The translations under genes were made by a program, and so were the position numbers. Of a stretch of DNA of 38,266 bases, positions 1 to 8,790 are shown in pieces. The notes beneath the pieces are model-generated. The model saw only the letters and a program-made list of their open reading frames with translations, ran no database searches and was not told where the DNA came from. How positions within the stretch are numbered: the first letter of the stretch is position 1; the number at the start of each line of letters is the position of its first letter. Source of the stretch: Flavobacteriales bacterium (GTDB taxonomy: Bacteria > Bacteroidota > Bacteroidia > Flavobacteriales_F > PHOS-HE28); NCBI GenBank assembly GCA_016788485.1, contig JAEUSV010000065.1:1-38266 (forward strand), given 5' to 3'.

Positions 1-137
1 CCGGCTACTTCCTCGGCCACCTGGAGCGCATCCCCAAGGCCGGCGACCGCATCGAGGAGGACCACTTCATCGGCGAGGTGCTCGACATGGACGGCAACCG
101 CATCGACAAGGTGCTCATCACCCCCACCGAGGCATGA
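1..137 (+). CDS. CorC/HlyC-domain transporter-associated protein, C-terminal fragment
   Basis: Only the last 44 codons are present; the gene enters from the left edge with its reading frame starting at base 3. The fragment reads GYFLGHLERIPKAGDRI and then ends ...LITPTEA. This looks like the end of the CorC_HlyC domain that closes CBS-pair (CNNM/HlyC-type, GldE-like) membrane proteins of Bacteroidota: a glycine-rich turn, a P-x-x-G-D-x-I motif and a closing beta strand. The stop codon overlaps the start of the next gene (ATGA), suggesting translational coupling. The transmembrane and CBS parts lie outside the window, so the full architecture is inferred. Confidence 0.7.
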   Translation, partial: GYFLGHLERIPKAGDRIEEDHFIGEVLDMDGNRIDKVLITPTEA

Positions 138-1123
138 AGCGTTTCCTGGTGATCCAGACCGCCTTCCTGGGCGATGCCGTGCTCGCCTCGGGGCTACTGG
201 AGAAGCTTCACGCCTTCCACCCCGACGCGCGGATCGAGCTGGTGGTGCGCAAGGGCAACCACGGGCTCTTCGAGGGGCACCCCTTCCTGCACAAGCTCCA
301 CGTGTGGGACAAGCGCGGCGCGAAGAACGCGAATCTCTTCAAGCTCATCGGCACGTTGCGCTGCACCGAGTACGACCACATCATCAACTGCCAGCGCTTC
401 TTCAGCACGGGCCTGATGACGGTGCTGGCGCGCGGGAAGGAAAAGGTCGGCTATGACAAGAACCCGCTGAGCTTCCTGTTCACGCGGAAGGTGAAGCACG
501 TGATCGGTGATGGCCGGCACGAAATGGACCGCCTCAATGCGCTGATCGCGCACCTCTCGGATGGCGATCGTCCCCTGCCCTGCCTGCATCCCACGCCGGA
601 AGCCCGTGCGGATGCTCAGCGGCTGCGCTACCAGTTCACCGAGGGCCAAGGGCGCTACGTGTGCATCGCCCCCGCATCGGTGTGGTCCACCAAGCAATGG
701 CCCGAGGCGAAGTGGGTGGAGCTGATCAAGGCCCTGCCCAAGGAATTGCACGTCCTCCTCATCGGGGCACCCAGCGATGGGCCGCTCTGCCAGCGCATCA
801 TCAAGGCCGCCGGGCGCGGCCACGACCTGTCGGAGGAGCTCACCCTGCTCGCCAGCGCGGCCCTGATGGAGGGCGCCGCCATGAACTACGTGAACGACAG
901 CGCCCCGCTCCACATCGCCAGCGCCATGAACGCGCCGGTCACGGCCATCTTCTGCAGCACCGTGCCCGCCTTCGGCTTCGGGCCGCTGCGCGCCAACGGC
1001 CGCATTGTGGAGACCACCGAGAAGCTGGATTGCCGGCCTTGCGGGCTGCATGGGCACAAGGCGTGTCCCAAGGGGCATTTCAGGTGTGCGGAAGAGATCG
1101 ATGCCTCTCAGGTGGCATCTTGA
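134..1123 (+). CDS. Glycosyltransferase family 9 (ADP-heptose:LPS heptosyltransferase-like)
   Basis: This 329-residue protein begins with MKRFLVIQTAFLGDAVLAS, the typical GT9 opening strand and loop. The C-terminal half carries the nucleotide-sugar site: a PASVWSTKQWP segment (about residues 180-190), LLIGAPSD, and NDSAPLHIASAMNAPVTAIF near residues 253-272, the usual GT9 acceptor/donor loop. A Cys cluster (C-x-x-C ... C ... C) near the end is common in heptosyltransferases. GT9 enzymes transfer heptose to lipid A core on the cytoplasmic face of the inner membrane. The start overlaps the preceding stop. Which sugar it transfers cannot be read from the sequence. Confidence 0.88.
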   Translation: MKRFLVIQTAFLGDAVLASGLLEKLHAFHPDARIELVVRKGNHGLFEGHPFLHKLHVWDKRGAKNANLFKLIGTLRCTEYDHIINCQRFFSTGLMTVLARGKEKVGYDKNPLSFLFTRKVKHVIGDGRHEMDRLNALIAHLSDGDRPLPCLHPTPEARADAQRLRYQFTEGQGRYVCIAPASVWSTKQWPEAKWVELIKALPKELHVLLIGAPSDGPLCQRIIKAAGRGHDLSEELTLLASAALMEGAAMNYVNDSAPLHIASAMNAPVTAIFCSTVPAFGFGPLRANGRIVETTEKLDCRPCGLHGHKACPKGHFRCAEEIDASQVAS

Positions 1124-1132
1124 GCCCCGGCC

Positions 1133-1140
1133 TACTTTTG
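1133..1140 (+). promoter_or_regulatory. Bacteroidota -7 box upstream of the CCA-adding enzyme
   Basis: TACTTTTG matches the TAnnTTTG box recognised by Bacteroidota sigma factor. It lies 13 nt before the ATG at 1154 and just after the stop of the preceding gene. No convincing -33 element is visible. Confidence 0.6.
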
Positions 1141-1153
1141 CCGCCCTTCCACC

Positions 1154-2617
1154 ATGTCCCGCACCTCGTCCTTTTCCGTGGACCCCGCCCGCCTCGACGG
1201 CGTGGTGCAGGAGCCCCTGTTCGCGGCGGTGGCGGCAGAAGCGGCGGCGCGCGGCATCCCGGCCTTCGCCATCGGCGGCTACGTGCGCGACCGGCTGATC
1301 GGGCGGCCGTGCAAGGACATCGACTTCGTGGTGGAGGGTGACGGCATCGCCTTCGCCGAGGCCGTGGCGAAGCGGATGAAGGCCGAGCCCGTGCATGTGT
1401 TCAAGAACTTCGGCACGGCCATGTTCATGCACGGCGATGTGCAGGTGGAGTTCGTGGGCGCCCGCAAGGAGAGCTACCGCCGCGACAGCCGAAAGCCCGA
1501 GGTGGAGCCCGGCACCATCAAGGACGACCAGGAGCGGCGCGACTTCACCATCAACGCGCTCGCCATCTCCCTCAATGCCGGCAGCCTCGGCGCGCTGGTG
1601 GACCCCTTCGGCGGCATCCTCGATCTGGACCGCGGCCTGCTGCGCACCCCGCTCGATCCGGACATCACCTTCAGCGACGACCCGCTGCGCATGCTGCGCG
1701 CCGTGCGCTTCGCCAACCAGCTGGGCTTCACGATCGACCCGCCCACCTTCGATGCGATCAAGCGCAACGCCCACCGGCTCGAGATCATCAGCGCCGAGCG
1801 CATCCACACCGAGCTCAACAAGATCATCGCCTGCGCCCGGCCCAGCATCGGCTTCAACCTGCTGCGCGACAGCGGCCTGCTCCAGGAGTTCTTCCCCGAG
1901 TTCGTGGCGCTGAGCGGCGCCGAGGAGAAGTACGGCATCGGCCACAAGGACAACTTCCACCACACGCTGCAGGTGCTCGACAACGTGTGCGCGGCGAGCG
2001 ACGACCTGTGGCTGCGCTGGGGCGCCGTGCTGCACGACATCGCCAAGCCGCTCACCAAGCGCTTCCACCCCGGCCTCGGCTGGACCTTCCATGGCCATGA
2101 GGACAAGGGCGCGCGCATGGTGCCCAAGATCTTCCGCCGCCTGAAGCTGCCGCTGGACGAGAAGATGAAGTTCGTGCAGAAGCTCGTGGCCCTGCACCTG
2201 CGCCCCATCGCCCTCACCAAGGAGGAGGTGACCGACAGCGCCGTGCGCCGCCTGCTCTTCGACGCCGGCGACGACATCGACGCGCTCATGATCCTGTGCC
2301 GCGCCGACATCACCAGCAAGAACGAGAAGAAGAAGGAGCGCTACCTGCGCAACTACGAGCTGGTGATGCAGAAGCTCCAGGACGTGGAGGAGAAGGACCG
2401 CGTGCGCAACTTCCAGCCGCCCGTGACCGGCGAGGACATCATGCGCGCCTTCGGCATCCCGCCCTGCAAGCTCATCGGCGACATCAAGACGGTGATCAAG
2501 GACGCGATCCTCGACGGGCGCATCCAGAACGATCGCGCGCAGGCCTGGCAGCTGATGTTGGACACCGGCCGCGCCATGGGCGCCGAGCCCGTCGCCGGCA
2601 TGGACCGCCCGGACTAA
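1154..2617 (+). CDS. cca: CCA tRNA nucleotidyltransferase with HD domain
   Basis: This 487-residue protein adds or repairs the 3' CCA end of tRNA. The class II nucleotidyltransferase head is clear: the [10 protein letters not shown] motif at residues 41-50 is followed by the metal-binding D55-x-D57. The [11 protein letters not shown] motif and the [12 protein letters not shown] helix complete the head domain. An HD phosphohydrolase domain follows, with an H-D pair at 294-295 (LHDIAK). This head-plus-HD layout and length fit bacterial CCA-adding enzymes rather than poly(A) polymerase I. A promoter box lies 13 nt upstream. The TAA stop overlaps the stop codon of the convergent hydrolase gene by 3 nt. 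Confidence 0.93.
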   Translation: MSRTSSFSVDPARLDGVVQEPLFAAVAAEAAARGIPAFAIGGYVRDRLIGRPCKDIDFVVEGDGIAFAEAVAKRMKAEPVHVFKNFGTAMFMHGDVQVEFVGARKESYRRDSRKPEVEPGTIKDDQERRDFTINALAISLNAGSLGALVDPFGGILDLDRGLLRTPLDPDITFSDDPLRMLRAVRFANQLGFTIDPPTFDAIKRNAHRLEIISAERIHTELNKIIACARPSIGFNLLRDSGLLQEFFPEFVALSGAEEKYGIGHKDNFHHTLQVLDNVCAASDDLWLRWGAVLHDIAKPLTKRFHPGLGWTFHGHEDKGARMVPKIFRRLKLPLDEKMKFVQKLVALHLRPIALTKEEVTDSAVRRLLFDAGDDIDALMILCRADITSKNEKKKERYLRNYELVMQKLQDVEEKDRVRNFQPPVTGEDIMRAFGIPPCKLIGDIKTVIKDAILDGRIQNDRAQAWQLMLDTGRAMGAEPVAGMDRPD

Positions 2618-4257
2618 GGCAGCTGTTCCGCGCGCACCGCGGTGGGCACCGCGCCTCCGATGGTGATGAGGATCCGGTCACGGTCGTTCAACGAACCCGT
2701 GTACTTCACCCGGCCATCGAGGTTCACGTCCTCCACGTGGTAGCCTGCGGCGACCAGCGTGGGCACCGCACCGCCGATGCGCGCCAGGATCGGGTCGCGG
2801 TCGTTGCCGGCACCGGTGTAGCTCACCTGCGGATCGAACGCCGCATTGCCGGCCCACAGGAGCGCCCGGCCATCGCGCAGGCGCCGCGCCTCCGTGCCGA
2901 AGGTGGCCACCAGCGGATCGCCGAGGTCCACGGCCGTGGGCACCCGCGTGAGCGCATAGGCCGCCGCGCTCATCGCGCCCAGGTGGTTGCGGTGGCGCAC
3001 GGCGATCCGGTACGCGCCCGGCGGCGCATCGAACACCAACGGACCTCCGCCAGCGGCCACCACATCGCCGTCGCGCTGCACCAGGCCGTTCGCCGTGGCC
3101 AGCACCGTGGCGCCCGTGCCCGCATCGCGCAGTTCCACGAACACCCAGTCCACGGGCGCGTCCGCACCGGTCACTGCGAGCAGCGCGGGGTCGAGCGCCT
3201 CGCCCACGGCAGCACCGTTCACGTGCAGGAATCCGGCGGCGGTGTTGGGCTCGCCGGCCGGCAGCAGCCCCTGTACGCGGAGCGCATCGCCCATGAGGTC
3301 GGAGGCCTCGTCGTACGGCCCGTCGAGCCACAGCCGGGCGTTGACCTGGACCGCGATACGCGGGCACTCCGTGAAGCTGGACGCACCGGTGATGCGCGTG
3401 GAGAGCGCCAGCGAATCGGCGAAGGCCGCACCGGCGGCAGGGTCGTCCTTCAGGTAGCGGCGCAGCCAGAGCAGGGTCAGGTCCTGCGCCGCATCCTGCT
3501 GGGCCGCGCGGGAGATGCTGCCCGGACCGCCGCAGGTGAGCTCACCGAAGCTGCAGTTGAAGTTGCTGTTGGCGAACTGGCAGTGGCCGCCGCCCGTGAT
3601 GCTCACGAAGGCCTTGCAGGTCGACGCGGAGGCCGTGTACATGTCCTGCTGGTTGCCCGCCGCGGGCACCACGCAATCCGCGCTGCCGCTGAACACGAGG
3701 GTGGGCATGGACGCATTGCCCGCGGCGGCGATGGCCGAGGGGTTGGTCTCGGCCGCAGCGTAGTTCACCACGGTGGTGATCTGCGGCGATCCGCCCGCGG
3801 CCAGGAAGGAGGCGCCACCGCCCATGGAATGGCCCATCACCGCCGAGGTGGGGAACACATGGCCGAAGAAGGGCGACGAAGCGTTGGCGCCCTCCTGCTG
3901 CAGCGCGCCGATCACGAAGGCGAGGTCGAGGCCGAAGTTGCCATGGCTCGGCAGGAAGGAGCCCTCCGTGGTGGGCAGCACCAGGATGTAGCCCTCGGGC
4001 ACGAAGGCATCACGGAAGTTGGCGTAGGCGCCCACCGTCATCACGAAGCCATGCCCGAAGGCCAGCACCGGGAACGCGCCCGGGGCCACCGGCACATTGC
4101 TGCCCGCACTGGCCGCGGGGTAGTACACCTCGCAGGGGATCTGGCGCCCCCCGCGCGACGGATCGGTGAAGGTGATGTTCGTGGAACCGATGGCGAACGG
4201 CTGGGCCACCAGCGGAAGTCCCGCAAGGCTCAGCAGCAAAAGGAGGGGCAGGCGCAT
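2614..4257 (-). CDS. Secreted alpha/beta hydrolase with Bacteroidota-type C-terminal repeat module
   Basis: This 547-residue protein starts with a signal peptide ([19 protein letters not shown]). An alpha/beta hydrolase domain follows, of the dienelactone-hydrolase/chlorophyllase type. A catalytic triad can be proposed: Ser144 in GHSMGGG, Asp193 in SADCVVP and His225 in GGGHCQF. The last ~230 residues are a separate module ending in two near-copies of the pattern TG-x-x-NDRD-x-IL-x-x-IGGAVPT. The second copy is preceded by a dockerin-like DVNLDGRV, a tail seen on large secreted Bacteroidota proteins. I chose ATG 4257 over 4296 because it begins the signal peptide and lies 5 nt from a promoter-like box. 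Substrate is unknown. Confidence 0.82.
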   Translation of the reverse strand: MRLPLLLLLSLAGLPLVAQPFAIGSTNITFTDPSRGGRQIPCEVYYPAASAGSNVPVAPGAFPVLAFGHGFVMTVGAYANFRDAFVPEGYILVLPTTEGSFLPSHGNFGLDLAFVIGALQQEGANASSPFFGHVFPTSAVMGHSMGGGASFLAAGGSPQITTVVNYAAAETNPSAIAAAGNASMPTLVFSGSADCVVPAAGNQQDMYTASASTCKAFVSITGGGHCQFANSNFNCSFGELTCGGPGSISRAAQQDAAQDLTLLWLRRYLKDDPAAGAAFADSLALSTRITGASSFTECPRIAVQVNARLWLDGPYDEASDLMGDALRVQGLLPAGEPNTAAGFLHVNGAAVGEALDPALLAVTGADAPVDWVFVELRDAGTGATVLATANGLVQRDGDVVAAGGGPLVFDAPPGAYRIAVRHRNHLGAMSAAAYALTRVPTAVDLGDPLVATFGTEARRLRDGRALLWAGNAAFDPQVSYTGAGNDRDPILARIGGAVPTLVAAGYHVEDVNLDGRVKYTGSLNDRDRILITIGGAVPTAVRAEQLP

Positions 4258-4262
4258 GGTGC

Positions 4263-4270
4263 TCAAGTTA
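4263..4270 (-). promoter_or_regulatory. Promoter-like box for the hydrolase gene, almost at the start codon
   Basis: On the minus strand this reads TAACTTGA, close to TAnnTTTG, with only 5 nt before the ATG at 4257. If it is used, the transcript would be nearly leaderless. It diverges from the box at 4316. Confidence 0.45.
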
Positions 4271-4315
4271 GCGCGGAACATCCGGCTACGGGCCATGGTT
4301 CACGGCAGGCCGGTG

Positions 4316-4323
4316 TACCTTCG
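4316..4323 (+). promoter_or_regulatory. Promoter box upstream of the pRiA4b-like gene
   Basis: TACCTTCG followed by CGG is a one-base variant of TAnnTTTG, 13 nt before ATG 4336. The same 11-base string recurs at 10338. Confidence 0.55.
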
Positions 4324-4335
4324 CGGTCCGATCCC

Positions 4336-4926
4336 ATGGTCATCTACCGTTTCCGCGTCCTGATCGACGATCCCAGCGAGGCCTTCCGCGACATCGAGAT
4401 CCGCAGCACGCAGACCTTCCTCGACCTGCACAAGGCCATCAAGAAGGCCTTCGGCTTCACCGGCGAGGAGATGGCCTGCTTCTACGTCAGCGATGCGGAA
4501 TGGACCAAGGGCACCGAGATCCCCCTGGCCGACATGGGCTTCGCGGAGGATGGCGCCATGCCGCTGATGATGGACCAGGTGCAGATCGGGGACCACGTGC
4601 GCGACACCGACCAGCGCTTCGTGTACGCCTACGACTTCCTGCACATGTGGATGTTCATGCTGGAGCTCATCGACGCGCACGACCCCGAGAAGGGCAAGCG
4701 CTACCCGTCGGTGGCCCTGAGCTTCGGCGATCCGCCCTCCGAGCACAGCCGCGAGCTCGCCCTGGGCGAGGGCATCCTGCCCGACGAGGACGACCCGTAC
4801 CGCATGGAGACGGAGGAGCTCTACGACGCGGACGAGGACCTGGGCTTCGGGGAGGAGGAGGACGAGCACCACGACGAGGGCGGGCATGGCCACGAGGAGG
4901 GTCATGAGCCTTCGCACGAATGGTGA
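4336..4926 (+). CDS. Plasmid pRiA4b ORF-3 family-like protein with acidic His-rich tail
   Basis: This 196-residue protein begins MVIYRFRVLIDDP, followed by W/F-rich beta strands (IRSTQTFLDLHKAIKKAFGF, FLHMWMFMLELID). That is the pattern of the pRiA4b ORF-3/IS1096 TnpR-like family, whose biochemical function is not established. The last ~45 residues are almost all Glu, Asp, Gly and His, ending in repeated HH/HGHE units. Such a tail could bind divalent metal, which is inference only. I chose ATG 4336 because it begins the conserved strand and is preceded 13 nt upstream by a promoter box. It overlaps miaA by 7 nt, so the two are probably co-translated. Confidence 0.75.
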   Translation: MVIYRFRVLIDDPSEAFRDIEIRSTQTFLDLHKAIKKAFGFTGEEMACFYVSDAEWTKGTEIPLADMGFAEDGAMPLMMDQVQIGDHVRDTDQRFVYAYDFLHMWMFMLELIDAHDPEKGKRYPSVALSFGDPPSEHSRELALGEGILPDEDDPYRMETEELYDADEDLGFGEEEDEHHDEGGHGHEEGHEPSHEW

Positions 4927-5846
4927 ACCGCACCCTGATCGTGATCGGCGGTCCCACCGCCAGCGGCAAGACCCGCGTGGCCGCAGAAGTGGCGCGCGCG
5001 CTGGGCACCGAGGTGGTGAACGCCGACGCCCGCCAGTTCTACCGCGCCATGCCCATCGGCACGGGACAGCCCACGGCGGACGAACTGCTCGGTGTGCCGC
5101 ACCATTTCATTGGTCACCTCGAGGTGACGCAGGACCAGAGCGCCCAGGAGTACGCGCATGCCGCACTGCCAGTGATCGACCGGATCCTCGATGCGCATGG
5201 CGTGGCGGTGCTCACCGGCGGTTCGGGCCTCTACATCGACGCGGTGTGCTTCGAGCTTGATGCACTGCCCCCTGCGGACAAGGCACTGCGGGAAAAACTG
5301 CAGCAGCTGCATCGCGAACAGGGCCTCGAAGCGCTGCAGCACGAGCTTCAGCGGCTTGACCCGGCGATGTGGCACACGATCGACCGCAACAACCCGCACC
5401 GGCTGATCCGCGCCATCGAGGTATGCCTGCTAACCGGCGGCAAGGTGAGCGAGCTGCGCCAGGGCAGGCGACCGCGCACCGGCTTCACCCCGGTCTTCCT
5501 CGCGCTCGATGTGGAGCGCAACGTCAACTACGCCGCCATCGATGCCCGCGTGGACGCGATGATGCGCCACGGTCTGCTCGAGGAAGCGCATGCCCTGCTC
5601 CCCCACCGGGAACGCAACGCCCTTCAGACCGTGGGCTACAAGGAGCTGTTCCTGCATTTCGATGGGCAGCTCTCCCTGCAGGATGCGGTGGCGCTGATCA
5701 AGCAGCACAGCCGCAACTACGCCAAGCGCCAGATGACCTGGCTGCGGCGCGAGGCGCACTGGCGCTGGGTGCGGCCGGAGGAGGCGGTGAGCGTGGCCGT
5801 GGCATTGGCCGGGCATCCGCGCGACTCCGGCTCAAGGCCGGAGTGA
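4920..5846 (+). CDS. miaA: tRNA dimethylallyltransferase
   Basis: This 308-residue enzyme adds the dimethylallyl group to N6 of A37 in tRNAs that read U-starting codons. The P-loop GGPTASGKT spans residues 10-18. It is followed by NADARQFYRAMPIGTGQPT, where the family has a DSRQ(V/I)Y motif; here Ser is replaced by Ala. Further family motifs are GGSGLYIDA, the NPHRLIRAIEV helix and TVGYKEL. KRQMTWLRRE occurs near the C-terminus. The length is normal. The gene overlaps the preceding reading frame by 7 nt. Its stop codon lies between the arms of the palindromes described below. Confidence 0.95.
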   Translation: MVNRTLIVIGGPTASGKTRVAAEVARALGTEVVNADARQFYRAMPIGTGQPTADELLGVPHHFIGHLEVTQDQSAQEYAHAALPVIDRILDAHGVAVLTGGSGLYIDAVCFELDALPPADKALREKLQQLHREQGLEALQHELQRLDPAMWHTIDRNNPHRLIRAIEVCLLTGGKVSELRQGRRPRTGFTPVFLALDVERNVNYAAIDARVDAMMRHGLLEEAHALLPHRERNALQTVGYKELFLHFDGQLSLQDAVALIKQHSRNYAKRQMTWLRREAHWRWVRPEEAVSVAVALAGHPRDSGSRPE

Positions 5847-5888
5847 CAACTTCCACTAAGGGCGGTGTCACTCCGGGCTCCTGAGCCC
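5825..5888. repeat. Cluster of palindromes downstream of miaA
   Basis: Three perfect inverted repeats lie in 64 nt. The first is a 7-bp stem at 5825-5831/5837-5843 that runs into the miaA stop. The second is an 11-bp stem CCGGAGTGACA at 5838-5848 with its complement at 5866-5876. The third is a 6-bp stem at 5875-5880/5883-5888. The first two share an arm and cannot form together. No clear T-tract follows, so this may be an interspersed palindromic repeat rather than a simple terminator. Confidence 0.6.
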
Positions 5889-5960
5889 ACCGAAGGACCC
5901 CGAGTCGCGATCCGCCCCCGATACCACGATCGCGGTATTCCCCCGCGCCCACCCCGCGGG

Positions 5961-5968
5961 TAGCTTTG
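5961..5968 (+). promoter_or_regulatory. Bacteroidota -7 box upstream of the iron-binding lipoprotein gene
   Basis: TAGCTTTG is a perfect TAnnTTTG match, 16 nt before ATG 5985. No Fur-like inverted repeat is evident around it by eye. Confidence 0.65.
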
Positions 5969-5984
5969 CGCCCCATCCCCGACC

Positions 5985-7034
5985 ATGCGGAAGCTCCTGC
6001 CCCTACTCGCGCTGCTGCCCTTCGCCGCCTGCGCCCCCAAGACCGACAACGCCACCAGCGACACCCTCGGCGCCGACAGTGCCCGCGTGGTGAACGTGTA
6101 CACGCACCGCCATTACGAAACCGACAAGGCCCTCTTCAAGCGCTTCACCGAGCAGACCGGCATCGCCGTGAACGTGATCATGGCCGACGACGACGAGCTG
6201 CTGAGCCGGCTGGAGGCCGAGGGCCAGAACAGCCCCGCCGACATCATCATCACCGCCGATGCCGGACGCCTGGGGCTGGCCCGCCAGCGCGGCTACCTGA
6301 AGCCCGTGAAGAGCGCCGTGCTCGAGAGCGCCATCCCCGCCCACCTGCGCGACCCTGAGGGTCACTGGTTCGGCTTCACCATGCGCGCCCGTGTGTTCGC
6401 CTACGACAAGAGCAAGGTGAAGCCCGAGGAGCTGCGTTCGTACGCCGACATCACCAAGCCGCGCTTCAAGGGCAAGGTGCTCGTGCGCCCGGCCGACAAC
6501 GTGTACAACCAGAGCCTCGTGGCCGCGATGGTGGCGCATGATGGAACGGAGAAGGCGCAGGCCTGGTGCGCGGGCGTGGTGGCCAACATGGCGCGCGCGC
6601 CCAAGGGCAGCGACACCGACCAGCTCCTCGCCATCGGCGAAGGACAGGGCGAGGTGGCCATCGCCAACAGCTACTACATCGGCAAGCTGCTCACCAGCGA
6701 CGATCCCGCGCGGCAGAAGGCGAAGAACGCCATCGGCGTGGTGTTCCCCGACCTCAACGGGCACGGCACCCACGTGAACATCAGCGGCGGCGGCGTGGCG
6801 AAGTACGCCAAGCACGAGGCCGAGGCCGTGCAGCTGCTGGAGTTCTTCGTGAGCGACGAGGCGCAGCAGGCCTTCGCCGAGGGCAACATGGAGTTCCCCG
6901 TGAAGGCCGGCATCCCCGCCGCCGCAGTGCTGCAGGGCTTCGGTGCCTTCACCCCCGACACGCTCGACCTGAGCCAGCTCGGGTTGCACAACGCCGATGC
7001 GGTGAAGGTGCTCGAGGCGGCCGGCTGGAAATAA
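5985..7034 (+). CDS. Ferric-iron ABC transporter substrate-binding lipoprotein (FbpA/FutA-like)
   Basis: This 349-residue protein has a lipoprotein signal (MRKLLPLLALLPFAAC, Cys16). Its periplasmic binding fold begins VVNVYTHRHYETDKALFKRF and continues with a PADIIITADAGRL segment. The paired tyrosines in NSYYIGKLL match the iron-coordinating Tyr-Tyr of FbpA/FutA proteins, so Fe3+ is the likely ligand. The stop is 6 nt before the permease gene. It would be anchored in the envelope and deliver iron to the inner-membrane permease. A promoter box lies 16 nt upstream. The ATPase gene that would complete the transporter lies 3.6 kb further on. Confidence 0.88.
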   Translation: MRKLLPLLALLPFAACAPKTDNATSDTLGADSARVVNVYTHRHYETDKALFKRFTEQTGIAVNVIMADDDELLSRLEAEGQNSPADIIITADAGRLGLARQRGYLKPVKSAVLESAIPAHLRDPEGHWFGFTMRARVFAYDKSKVKPEELRSYADITKPRFKGKVLVRPADNVYNQSLVAAMVAHDGTEKAQAWCAGVVANMARAPKGSDTDQLLAIGEGQGEVAIANSYYIGKLLTSDDPARQKAKNAIGVVFPDLNGHGTHVNISGGGVAKYAKHEAEAVQLLEFFVSDEAQQAFAEGNMEFPVKAGIPAAAVLQGFGAFTPDTLDLSQLGLHNADAVKVLEAAGWK

Positions 7035-7040
7035 GCACGC

Positions 7041-8585
7041 ATGCGCACCTGGCGAGAGCACCTGCCCACCGCGCTGCTGGCGCTGCTGGTGCTCCTGCCG
7101 CTGTTGGTGGTGGCCACCGCACCGCTGCACACCGAAGCGCCCGAGTGGGCCTACGTGGGCAGTGAGCTGCTCCCGACCTTTCTGGGCGAGACCGCGGCAC
7201 TGGTGGTGCGCACGGTGCTGCTGGCCCTTGTGCTCGGCGTGAGCACCGCATGGCTCGTGGCCGCCAACGACTTCCCCGGCCGCAAGGTCTTCCGCTGGGC
7301 CCTGGTGCTTCCGCTCGCCCTTCCCACCTACATCAGCGCCATCACTTTCGCCGACCTCTGGGGCCCCACCGGTCGTCTGAGCCTGGCCATGGCGGAGCGC
7401 ACCGGCCTGCATGTCGACCTGCTCACCCCGAGCGGACTGGCCTACGTGCTCGCCCTCGTGCTCTTTCCCTACGTGTACCTGCCGGCGCGTGCGGCCTTCA
7501 GCGCGGGCATGAGCGACCAGCTCGATGCGGCGCGCATGCTCGGCGGCGGTGCGCTGCGCCGGGCCTTCCGCGTGGCCTTCCCGCTCGCCGCCCCCGCCAT
7601 TGCGGGCGGCGCGCTGCTCGTGGCCATGGAGGTGCTCAACGACTACGGCGCCGTGAAGCACTACGGCGTGCGCACCCTCACGGCCGGCATCTTCCGCAGC
7701 TGGGGCGGGCTGTACGACAGCGGCAGCGCCCTGCGAATCGGTGGCGTGCTGCTGCTCGTGGTGCTGCTGCTCATGCTCCTGGGCCGCATCGCCGACCGTG
7801 GGCGCCAGCGTGGGCTCAGCGGCAAGCGCCTGCGTCCGGTGCCGCTTCGCGGGGTACGCCGCTGGCTCGCCACCGTCTGGTGCGCCCTCGTGCTCCTCGC
7901 CTCCTTCGGCATGCCCTTCGCCACCATCGCCATTGATGCGTTCCGGGAGCACGCGCTGCGCGCCGCGCTCGAGTTCCTGCCGGCCACCGGCAATACGCTG
8001 CTCATCGGCGGGCTCAGCGCGCTGGCCACCCTGCTGCTCGCCCTGCTGCTCAGCTACGGCCAGCGCCGCAGCCGTTCGCGCTTCGCGCAGCTCGCAGGCA
8101 TCGGCTACGTGGTGCCCGGCGCGGTGATCGCCATCGGCGTGATGACGCTGGGCGGCGCGCTCACCGACCTCAGCGGCATCGTGCTCATCGGCACCGTGGG
8201 CCTCATGGTCTACGCCTTCACCGTGCGCTTCCTCGCATTGGCCACGCAGCCCCTGCGCGCCGGGCTCGACCAGCAGCCGCTGGCCCTGGATGAGTCGGCC
8301 CGCCTGCTCGGCGCCTCGCCCTGGCGCACCTTCCTGCGTGTGAACCTGCCGCTGCTCAAGCCCTCGCTCCTGGCCGCCGCACTGCTCGTGCTCATGGAGG
8401 TGGTGAAGGAGCTCCCGCTCACGCTGATCCTGCGTCCCTTCGATACCGACACGCTCAGCACCAAGGTCTTCGAGATGGCGCGCATCGAACAATGGGGCGA
8501 TGCCGCCATGCCTGCCTTGCTGATCGTGCTCTGCGGGCTGGTGCCGGTGGTGCTGCTGGACCGGTTGCTGGAGCGGGGGGTGTGA
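7041..8585 (+). CDS. Ferric-iron ABC transporter permease (FbpB-like, two fused domains)
   Basis: This 514-residue polytopic inner-membrane protein has two homologous permease halves (about residues 45-260 and 300-510), as in FbpB/SfuB/HitB. The first half contains the coupling loop SDQLDAARMLGGGALR and the family segment EVLNDYGAVKHYGVRTL. The second half contains LDESARLLGASPWRTFLRV and MEVVKELPLTLILRPF. It begins 6 nt after the binding-protein gene, so the two form an operon. A small hairpin (GCTTGC-CT-GCAAGC, 8589-8602) just after the stop may end the transcript, although no T-run follows. Confidence 0.92.
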   Translation: MRTWREHLPTALLALLVLLPLLVVATAPLHTEAPEWAYVGSELLPTFLGETAALVVRTVLLALVLGVSTAWLVAANDFPGRKVFRWALVLPLALPTYISAITFADLWGPTGRLSLAMAERTGLHVDLLTPSGLAYVLALVLFPYVYLPARAAFSAGMSDQLDAARMLGGGALRRAFRVAFPLAAPAIAGGALLVAMEVLNDYGAVKHYGVRTLTAGIFRSWGGLYDSGSALRIGGVLLLVVLLLMLLGRIADRGRQRGLSGKRLRPVPLRGVRRWLATVWCALVLLASFGMPFATIAIDAFREHALRAALEFLPATGNTLLIGGLSALATLLLALLLSYGQRRSRSRFAQLAGIGYVVPGAVIAIGVMTLGGALTDLSGIVLIGTVGLMVYAFTVRFLALATQPLRAGLDQQPLALDESARLLGASPWRTFLRVNLPLLKPSLLAAALLVLMEVVKELPLTLILRPFDTDTLSTKVFEMARIEQWGDAAMPALLIVLCGLVPVVLLDRLLERGV

Positions 8586-8604
8586 GCGGCTTGCCTGCAA
8601 GCAC

Positions 8605-8731
8605 TGTCGCCAGTGTTCCGCCGTGGTAAGTGAAACCGATCGGTCAGCGCGTCTCCGGTTACCGTTGGATCTCTCTAGTTCACAAGTGACCCTGGACTCT
8701 TCTCGCTAAGCGCACATCGCAATAGGGCCGG
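8605..8731. repeat. Imperfect direct repeat, copy A (~125 bp)
   Basis: This stretch, starting 20 nt after the permease stop, is about 78-80 percent identical by hand alignment to 9297-9427. Conserved blocks include TGTCGCCAG, GATCGGTCAGCG, ACCGTTGGATCT and TCACAAGTGACCC. The two copies flank the gene at 8791-9291. Confidence 0.8.
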
Positions 8732-8768
8732 ACAATTCCGGGAATTCAAGAGGCGTCGCCACCTCTGC

Positions 8769-8776
8769 TAGATTCG
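8769..8776 (+). promoter_or_regulatory. Promoter box upstream of the unknown gene at 8791
   Basis: TAGATTCG lies 14 nt before ATG 8791. This is the same spacing seen at other genes here, and it favours that ATG over an upstream GTG at 8776 that overlaps the box. Confidence 0.5.
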
Positions 8777-8790
8777 TGAACTCATCCTTC

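Noticed and set aside
4336..4926. Mobile element suggested by the pRiA4b ORF-3/TnpR-like family name
   Set aside because: No transposase, terminal inverted repeats or target duplication were seen, and the GC content matches the chromosome.
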